Below, in pieces: positions 32,316-37,128 of a stretch of DNA of 37,128 bases. Below the pieces are notes generated by a model. The model saw only the letters and a list, made by a program, of their open reading frames with translations. It did no database searches and was not told the DNA's origin. The number at the start of each line of letters is the position of its first letter. Position 1 is the first letter of the stretch. Source of the stretch: an uncultured Prevotella sp. (GTDB lineage: Bacteria; Bacteroidota; Bacteroidia; Bacteroidales; Bacteroidaceae); contig OMXO01000021.1 of the NCBI GenBank assembly GCA_900315035.1, forward strand, positions 1 through 37,128, written 5' to 3'. A program made the translations under genes and the position numbers.

Positions 32316-33245
32316 ATGGGAAAGAAAAGACTCACATATTGGGGACTACTCCCGCTGGCAGCACTGCTGGCAGGGTGCATGGCAGACTATGAGGAGCGGC
32401 CTGATGCCACGGGCGGTGGACTGGATGGGCTGGTGCCGATTTACATGACCGCCTCAGTCCTTGAGACCGAGGCAGACAAGGGCGGTGCCGGTACCCGTGC
32501 AGGGGCGGATGTGCAAAGCTCGCAACTGGCTTCTGGCGAGACCTTCACCGTGGCGTTCTCGGGCAATACGACGGTGGAGAGCACTACCTACAAGACCAGC
32601 AACGGTAGCGGCAGCACCGCCTGTAGCGGCACGCAGCCCTACTTTACGCTTGCCGGTACGAGCACCACCGTCTATGCCTATTACCCGGAGAAGCCTGGCA
32701 GCACCTTCTCCGTACAGGCCGACCAGTCGGGCGATGCGAACTATAAGAAGAGCGACCTGATGTACGCCACCGTCGCCAGCCTGGCCAAGACGGGTACGGC
32801 GACGACCGCCAGCCTGACGTTCTCCCACAAGATGGCGAAGATCATCGTCAACGTGACGGGCGTGACGGGCGAGGCCATCACAAAGATCACCGACGTGCGC
32901 ATCATTGGCGGCAACCGTACCATCAATGTCACGAATACCACGACCTGCACGCTCGGCTCGACGCTGACCAATGCCAACTCGACATCAAGCTACGTCACGA
33001 TGTATACAGGCGGCACGGGCAAGGCGGCCTTCACCTGTGCTGCCCTGATACCGCCACAGACCATCAACGGCGCCTTCCTGCTCGTCAAGACCGATGTGGG
33101 CGATATCACCTGCAGCCTGACGAACAAGACCTTCGCCAGCGGACAGAGCTATACCTACAGCATGGCCATCTCCTATGATGTCACCGGAGAGCTCACCGCC
33201 ACGTTGACAAGTCCGGGGGCAGTGAACAGCTCGACGTGGCAATAA
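32316..33245 (+). CDS. Fimbrillin-family lipoprotein 6
   Basis: A lipoprotein of 309 residues with lipobox LLAGC (Cys21) and GTRA at Thr60-Arg61, followed by GADVQSSQLASGETFTVAFS. It shares with the preceding gene YAYYPE, SVQADQSGDANYKKSDLMYAT, LTFSHKMAKIIVNVTG, TDVRIIGGNRT and CAALIPPQTI. Such duplicated genes are candidates for gene conversion. It is followed after 26 bp by a larger lipoprotein with surface-protein repeats, so this gene may encode a subunit that joins the tip to the shaft (inference). Confidence 0.84.
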   Translation: MGKKRLTYWGLLPLAALLAGCMADYEERPDATGGGLDGLVPIYMTASVLETEADKGGAGTRAGADVQSSQLASGETFTVAFSGNTTVESTTYKTSNGSGSTACSGTQPYFTLAGTSTTVYAYYPEKPGSTFSVQADQSGDANYKKSDLMYATVASLAKTGTATTASLTFSHKMAKIIVNVTGVTGEAITKITDVRIIGGNRTINVTNTTTCTLGSTLTNANSTSSYVTMYTGGTGKAAFTCAALIPPQTINGAFLLVKTDVGDITCSLTNKTFASGQSYTYSMAISYDVTGELTATLTSPGAVNSSTWQ

Positions 33246-33271
33246 AACTCATGAACTAAAAAGAATACCTG

Positions 33272-34939
33272 ATGATGAGACAAAGATGGATATGGACACT
33301 GGCCGTGGCAGCCCTTTTTTGCAGTTGCTCGGTGAGTGAGGACTTGGAAATGGAGGTGCCTTCGGCAGAAGACTGCATACTAGAAGTGGCGGTCGGCTTG
33401 GGTGACGGCGAGAAGACCCGTGGCCTCTCGGGCAATGCCAGCAGCATCACTGCCACATGGCAGGCGGGTGACAAGGTGCTGGTGTATAAGGGCTCTACGA
33501 AGGTGGGAGAGTTGACACCGGCCTCCACTGGCTCCGCCTCGACCACGCTCAGGGGTAAGCTCAGCGGCACGTATGCCAGCTATACTGCCGGCAGCACGCT
33601 GACGCTCTATTATAATACCACCAGCACGTCGTTCTCCAGTTTCACGCAGGACGGCACCTTGGCCACCATCCTCGCCAACCTGCGATACCAGTCGGCGACC
33701 ACCACCATCAGCAAGGCCTCCGACCGGCCAACACTGACGGGCACAGCCGTCACCTTCAACCTCGCCGCCAACAACCCGTCGATCAACCACTTCACGCTAA
33801 GCAAGGAAATGAAGACCCTCCGTGTCTGCGTGAAGGGCTCGTCCTCCATCCTCGTCTCGGCGACGGCGGCAAGCCCCACGACCGACTTCTATGTGGCTAT
33901 TCCGGCAGCAGCTTCGCAGACGTATTACATCGAAGGGGTAGATAGTCGTCAGAGTGAGTATTTCCAGGCAAAGACTGCTGCCCTCAGTGCCAACAAGTAT
34001 TATTCTGCCAGCATCACGCTGGCAGAATACCCCCTGACGTTTGAACCTGTCAGTGCAACCACTACCGTGACCATCCCGAACAGTGAGAGCCTGACCTATG
34101 AGTATAGCTTAAATGACGGCGCATCGTGGACGAGCAGCTCCGCAGCGTCGGTTGCGATGAACGTGTCAGCAGGCCAGCGACTGATGGTGCGAAGACAGAC
34201 GGGCAATTATCCAAATGATTATATAGGAATCATAACAATTAGTCAGCCATGTTTAGTCTATGGGAATGTCCATAGCCTGTTTGGCTTTAGAAATAAGCTT
34301 ACTGGTTCCTTTGGCAATAGCGGTTATTATGAATTGTTTAAACACCAAACAAATCTCTGGAATCATGGCTTTAGGAATATCTGTATCGTACCTGTGGATG
34401 GAACTAATAAAGCGTATGATATGTCCCTTATGTTCGACGGCATGTTCTATGGCTGCAGTAGCCTGGTGATAGCCCCTGTCCTGGACTTCTCGAACTGGAA
34501 TACTTCAAATGTCCAGGATATGTCCTCTATGTTCTCCAGCATGTTCTATGGCTGCAGTAGCCTGACGACAGCCCCTGACCTGGACTTATCGAACTGGAAT
34601 ACTTCAAATGTCAAGGATATGTCCTCTATGTTCTCCAGCATGTTCTATGGCTGCAGTAGCCTGACGACAGCCCCTGTCCTGGACTTATCGAACTGGAATA
34701 CTTCAGGATACATGGGCTCTATGTTCTCCAGAATGTTCTCTGGGTGCAGCAGCCTGAATGCAGTAAAGATGAAACTGACAAACACAACGATATTGGGCGA
34801 TACTTCGGGATTTAGAGACTTTCTCAAAAATGCCAAGGAACCAGGCACACTGACGGTGTCAAGCGGCACGACGAGCTATTGGAATGACATCAAGGCGAAA
34901 GGTTTCATACCCTCAGGGTGGACCATCACGGAGCAATGA
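33272..34939 (+). CDS. Lipoprotein with fimbrillin-like N-terminus and BspA-type repeats (probable tip adhesin)
   Basis: A protein of 555 residues and the last of the pilin-like genes. The signal peptide ends at FCSC (Cys19) and a KTRG motif lies at Thr49-Arg50. Residues 50-270 look like a fimbrillin-type beta domain. From about residue 370 the chain has BspA/DUF285 repeats with the pattern MFYGCSSLTTAP-LDLSNWNTSNV-DMSSMF; three units of 33, 33 and 31 residues start near 391, 424 and 457. BspA repeats bind fibronectin or fibrinogen in oral species, so a tip adhesin is a reasonable guess. The DNA between about 34200 and 34480 is far more AT-rich than the upstream half, which suggests a mosaic origin. 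Confidence 0.82.
   Translation: MMRQRWIWTLAVAALFCSCSVSEDLEMEVPSAEDCILEVAVGLGDGEKTRGLSGNASSITATWQAGDKVLVYKGSTKVGELTPASTGSASTTLRGKLSGTYASYTAGSTLTLYYNTTSTSFSSFTQDGTLATILANLRYQSATTTISKASDRPTLTGTAVTFNLAANNPSINHFTLSKEMKTLRVCVKGSSSILVSATAASPTTDFYVAIPAAASQTYYIEGVDSRQSEYFQAKTAALSANKYYSASITLAEYPLTFEPVSATTTVTIPNSESLTYEYSLNDGASWTSSSAASVAMNVSAGQRLMVRRQTGNYPNDYIGIITISQPCLVYGNVHSLFGFRNKLTGSFGNSGYYELFKHQTNLWNHGFRNICIVPVDGTNKAYDMSLMFDGMFYGCSSLVIAPVLDFSNWNTSNVQDMSSMFSSMFYGCSSLTTAPDLDLSNWNTSNVKDMSSMFSSMFYGCSSLTTAPVLDLSNWNTSGYMGSMFSRMFSGCSSLNAVKMKLTNTTILGDTSGFRDFLKNAKEPGTLTVSSGTTSYWNDIKAKGFIPSGWTITEQ
34442..34743 (+). repeat. Tandem 99-bp repeats in the adhesin gene
   Basis: Units begin at 34442, 34541, 34640 and 34733 (spacing 99, 99 and 93 bp), each starting with ATGTTCT and encoding the MF-GCSSL block. 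Units 2 and 3 are nearly identical at DNA level, so copy number could change by slippage or recombination without shifting the frame. Confidence 0.85.
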
Positions 34940-34971
34940 ATGAAATATGAGTGATATATGGTGAACTGAGG

Positions 34972-35088
34972 ATCATGGGGTCGGTTCTTCTGATCTTTTT
35001 TCAAATTAAATGAAATGCGAATGAGACAGGTAATAAAGCATAGAGATATCAGACTCTTGAAAATGACCAGGAGAACCGACCCCGTGAT
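34972..35088. repeat. REP-like long inverted repeat after the adhesin gene
   Basis: Arms 34972-34995 and 35065-35088 (24 nt) differ at three positions and enclose 69 nt. The arm core is GGGGTCGGTTCT. It fills most of the 192-bp gap between the adhesin gene and the kinase-like gene and could act as a terminator or mRNA stabiliser; the type resembles extragenic palindromes linked to REP-associated transposases. Confidence 0.8.
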
Positions 35089-35131
35089 TCCGGCTGTGTT
35101 TACCATTGATACACAATAAAAAGAGACGGTG

Positions 35132-35815
35132 ATGGAAAAGAACAGCTATCTGGAACTGTTAAGCCACGTGACTCAGGAGATGCAGATGCCGCTCAACGAT
35201 ATCAGTAACTTCGTCTATACACTGAAGGAAGATGAATACCGGCCGTCGCTGGCCGAGGATGAACGGTGCGCCCTGCTCAGCCGTATAGACACGCGACTCT
35301 TACAATTGAGACGCATGATGGGAACGCTGACCAACATGACCAGCTACAGCAGCATGACAGGGCTGGATCGGAAAGACCGCGTGCTGCTGAACCAGCTCTG
35401 TCGGGAACTGGCGGCAGAACAAGACGTGGAGGTGGTGTTCACCAGTGATATCCCCGACTATTATGCTGTCAATACCCATCTCGAAACGCTGACGAAGGTG
35501 CTCAGCACCCTGCTTCAAGCGGCCAGCGAACGGGCGCTCTTCCGGACACCGTCGCGACAGGAACCGAGGGTATGCCTCGATATCTCGGAACAGCCGAAGA
35601 GCGGTCAACTGACCATCTCCGTGAGCGACACTGGCGAGCCGACGACGCTTGAGGAGGATCTCACACAATTCAACCTGCCCACAGAACGGCCATGCCGATC
35701 AACCATCCGACATTTAGGCTTATATAATTGCAGACTGATGGTCGTTCTGCTGGGAGGGTTTATTTACATCGATCCGAAGTTCCGACAGGGTCGTCGGGTC
35801 GTCATTAATCTATAG
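35132..35815 (+). CDS. Degenerate histidine-kinase-like protein
   Basis: A soluble protein of 227 residues with the outline of a HisKA-HATPase core and no sensor domain or membrane segment. The N-terminal helix LLSHVTQEMQMPLNDI aligns with the H-box consensus MSHEIRTPLN, but the phosphoacceptor His is Gln15; the only nearby His is His12. The N-box equivalent STLLQAASERALF lacks the usual Asn, while a G1-like SVSDTGEP remains. The end GLYNCRLMVVLLGGFIYID resembles the last strands of HATPase domains. It is therefore probably a pseudokinase. It lies on the same strand after the fimbrial operon, beyond a REP-like element, and could regulate it. ATG at 35132 is preferred to GTG at 35129. Confidence 0.7.
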   Translation: MEKNSYLELLSHVTQEMQMPLNDISNFVYTLKEDEYRPSLAEDERCALLSRIDTRLLQLRRMMGTLTNMTSYSSMTGLDRKDRVLLNQLCRELAAEQDVEVVFTSDIPDYYAVNTHLETLTKVLSTLLQAASERALFRTPSRQEPRVCLDISEQPKSGQLTISVSDTGEPTTLEEDLTQFNLPTERPCRSTIRHLGLYNCRLMVVLLGGFIYIDPKFRQGRRVVINL

Positions 35816-35899
35816 ATGATAAGCGTGTCAAAACGTCAAATACTTCTTCGCGTCGCGATGACGCCTTCTTATTTTATAACACGCGTTTGTGGTGCACGG

Positions 35900-35961
35900 A
35901 AGGGACGGTTCTTTCTGTGCACATTTTATAGACTTAATCACACACAGAAAGACCGCCCCTT
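35900..35961. repeat. Degenerate REP-like palindrome
   Basis: Left arm AAGGGACGGTTCTTTCTGTG and right arm complementary to AAGGGGCGGTCTTTCTGTG, separated by about 20 nt. The core is shared with the perfect palindrome inside fkp at 17538-17601. A 66-codon frame that covers it (35816-36016) is best seen as a by-product. Confidence 0.8.
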
Positions 35962-35982
35962 CTGCGTTGCCATCTTAAGCAT

Positions 35983-36282
35983 TTGGAGTCGATATCTTTC
36001 AACCTGTTTGCCGTAGAGGTGAAGTGCAGCCTTTACGCAAAGCTTTTGCCGTTATGTCTCGATCTTGACTATTATCTGGTCAGGAATCCCAGTGGCAAGT
36101 ATCCGTTAGAGTTTAATCTGGCGAAGTTCCCCATGAAGATATGTTACGAGAAACTGTATCTTATCAGGGTCGTTTGTCTGAATGAGGCGAAGGAGAGTTG
36201 GTTTATAGACTATGTCCTTACCAACTGTAACCTTGGCACCTCTGTCTCTAAGGTGAAAGACGGCTTTCGCAACCGGTCATGA
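35983..36282 (+). CDS. Hypothetical protein or gene remnant
   Basis: An open frame of 99 codons that begins with TTG at 35983; the first internal ATG is near codon 50. The chain has no motif I recognise (middle part YYLVRNPSGKYPLEFNLAKF, end TSVSKVKDGFRNRS). There is no clear promoter or ribosome binding site. It may be the 3' part of a decayed gene whose 5' end was displaced by the REP-like element directly upstream, or not a gene at all. Its only support is length and AT-rich but protein-like composition. Confidence 0.3.
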   Translation: MESISFNLFAVEVKCSLYAKLLPLCLDLDYYLVRNPSGKYPLEFNLAKFPMKICYEKLYLIRVVCLNEAKESWFIDYVLTNCNLGTSVSKVKDGFRNRS

Positions 36283-36299
36283 CAAGGAATGGATGATTT

Positions 36300-36337
36300 G
36301 TGGACTTTTAGTGGATTCCTGGTGGATTTTTAGTGGA
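36300..36337 (+). repeat. Four GTGGA iterons in 11-bp phase
   Basis: GTGGA begins at 36300, 36311, 36322 and 36333, spacing exactly 11 bp. Units 1 and 3 are nearly the same (GTGGAYTTTTA). The array ends nine bases before the -33 box of the following promoter, so it is probably an operator or upstream activator site. Confidence 0.7.
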
Positions 36338-36345
36338 GTCGGAAA

Positions 36346-36377
36346 TTTGGCCGCCTTTGGATTTCTGTCTACCTTTG
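36346..36377 (+). promoter_or_regulatory. Bacteroidetes promoter for the small gene before vapE
   Basis: TTTG at 36346-36349, a 20-nt spacer and TACCTTTG at 36370-36377 fit the consensus fully. The ATG at 36423 is 45 nt further on. Confidence 0.8.
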
Positions 36378-36422
36378 CCGCCGCAAGACCGGCCTTGCAT
36401 AAACTTATAAAAATGAAAGATT

Positions 36423-36635
36423 ATGCAGAAAACGAAAACGCGCAAGTTGCGCTTTAACTTCAGACGAATCCACAAGAAGGATGTCTATCAGGCTTTCCTG
36501 GAAATCTATGCCCGTGGTGGTGTTGAGATGGATAATCAGGAACTTATCAGTTTCTTGGCTCATTACACTAATCTTGGTAGCGAAGCCAGTATCAAGACGC
36601 TTTTCTACCGATATAAGCAGCAGATACACCTTTGA
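36423..36635 (+). CDS. Small helical protein upstream of the VapE gene
   Basis: A basic, probably all-helical protein of 70 residues (start MQKTKTRKLRFNFRRIHKKD; later LISFLAHYTNLGSEASIKTLFYRYKQQ). I do not recognise a named domain. It has a well-formed promoter and an operator-like iteron array. It is 73 bp upstream of a VapE-type gene that has its own -7 box, and small genes at this position are common in such Bacteroidales modules, so the two may work together. A 14-codon frame starting at 36413 overlaps its 5' end in another frame and is probably chance. Confidence 0.6.
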   Translation: MQKTKTRKLRFNFRRIHKKDVYQAFLEIYARGGVEMDNQELISFLAHYTNLGSEASIKTLFYRYKQQIHL

Positions 36636-36683
36636 GTTTACAAGAGTTTACAACTTGGTGATACGACATCAAGGTATTTACTG

Positions 36684-36691
36684 TATCTTTG
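36684..36691 (+). promoter_or_regulatory. -7 element before the VapE-family gene
   Basis: TATCTTTG followed by CC lies 17 nt before the ATG at 36709. No TTTG is present at the usual -33 distance. Confidence 0.5.
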
Positions 36692-36708
36692 CCTCAAAAT
36701 CAAGAACG

Positions 36709-37128
36709 ATGAGTAAGAAAAAAGACCATGCACATGCCGCTGAAGGCGGCGAGCAGAAGGAACATAAGAAGAACTGGCGTGAGGAATATGCCACGGTCGA
36801 GGACATCAAGGCGTTCCTTGGCGGGAGGCTGTATCTCAGGCATAATGTGATCACGAGGCGGGTGGAGTGCAAGCTGCCGTCGAACTACGAGACCGATGGG
36901 GCCGACTGGCAGCCGATCTCCGACCGCGTCGTGAACAGCCTCTGGGCGGAACTTTCGAAAGTGAAGCCCGTCAGGGCGCTGGACATCTACCGGGTGCTGG
37001 AGTCGGACTTCGTGCCCGACTATCACCCTTTCCGCTACTACCTCGACCATCTGCCGCCCTGGGACGGCGGGAGCGACTATATCCTGGAGATGTCGGTCAG
37101 CGTGTCGGTGAAGGGCGACGTGGAACAG
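36709..37128 (+). CDS. VapE-family (virulence-associated E) protein, N-terminal part
   Basis: The first 140 residues of a gene cut by the window edge. After a charged start (MSKKKDHAHAAEGGEQKEHKK) come segments I associate with the leader domain of Bacteroidales VapE-type P-loop proteins: YLRHNVITRRVEC, DWQPISDRVVNSLWAELSK, ALDIYRVLESDFVPDYHPFRYYLDHLPPWDGG. The ATPase part should lie beyond the edge. Such proteins resemble phage or plasmid primase-helicases and occur in mobile or defence-related islands, often next to DUF4248, HU-like and amidase genes. No nucleotide-binding motif is in the visible part, so the call rests on the leader alone. Confidence 0.8.
   Translation, partial: MSKKKDHAHAAEGGEQKEHKKNWREEYATVEDIKAFLGGRLYLRHNVITRRVECKLPSNYETDGADWQPISDRVVNSLWAELSKVKPVRALDIYRVLESDFVPDYHPFRYYLDHLPPWDGGSDYILEMSVSVSVKGDVEQ

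Noticed and set aside
34442-34743. Regularly spaced repeats that might suggest a CRISPR array
   Set aside because: The repeats are 99 bp, in frame, and encode BspA-type surface repeats with no unique spacers.
35816-36016. Open frame of 66 codons directly after the kinase-like gene
   Set aside because: It is built mainly from the REP-like palindrome (KGRFFLCTF and KDRPFC segments) and has no conserved look; I treat it as a by-product of the repeat.
36413-36457. 14-codon frame overlapping the start of the small gene before vapE
   Set aside because: It could be a leader peptide, but it has no repeated or regulatory codon pattern and such short frames are expected by chance.

Overview
The window looks like a chromosomal segment of a Bacteroidales bacterium, most likely Prevotella or a close relative. 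Grounds: promoters of the Bacteroidetes type (TTTG at -33, TAnnTTTG at -7), few Shine-Dalgarno sequences, a MurF-alanine racemase fusion, a bifunctional Fkp, a GSCFA protein, and a large cluster of FimA/Mfa-type fimbrillin lipoproteins. No rRNA, tRNA or CRISPR array was seen.

Positions 1-22028 are mostly core genome. An RND efflux pump (3' end only) and its outer-membrane lipoprotein are followed by an LpxA-like acyltransferase and a convergent radical SAM gene. Next is a tight operon ftsX / DUF3098 / uppP / truB / queA / folK, then a secreted GH28 pectinase and rpsO. typA (bipA) faces a trmH-family / mtnN / luxS operon (the last two form the Pfs-LuxS pathway that yields AI-2). A second operon holds yfhO, fkp, a GSCFA gene and murF-alr (envelope, fucosylation, peptidoglycan). 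fkp carries a perfect 64-bp palindrome in its reading frame between its two enzyme domains.

Positions 22029-35815 hold the most interesting system. A tyrosine recombinase gene is bracketed by perfect 21-bp inverted repeats (22393-22413 and 23609-23629). Inside the bracket, beside the left repeat, is a full-consensus promoter (22426-22457) that now points away from the downstream operon. Inverting the 1.24-kb segment would place it about 70 nt upstream of an operon of eleven genes: DUF3868, two DUF3575, a DUF5119 anchor-like lipoprotein, six fimbrillin-like lipoproteins and a large lipoprotein with BspA-type repeats. The layout fits a phase-variable fimbria/adhesin locus captured in the OFF state. 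All seven pilin-like lipoproteins keep a TR motif 20-45 residues after the lipidated Cys, as expected for trypsin-like maturation in the Porphyromonas FimA/Mfa1 pathway. A terminator follows the first fimbrillin and could set subunit ratios. A small degenerate histidine-kinase-like protein closes the cluster.

Positions 35816-37128 are accessory. They contain a degenerate REP-like palindrome, a hypothetical ORF, four GTGGA repeats in exact 11-bp phase in front of a consensus promoter, a 70-residue protein and the start of a VapE-family primase/helicase-like gene cut by the window edge. REP-like inverted repeats occur at four places, two of them sharing a GGGACGGTTCTTT core.
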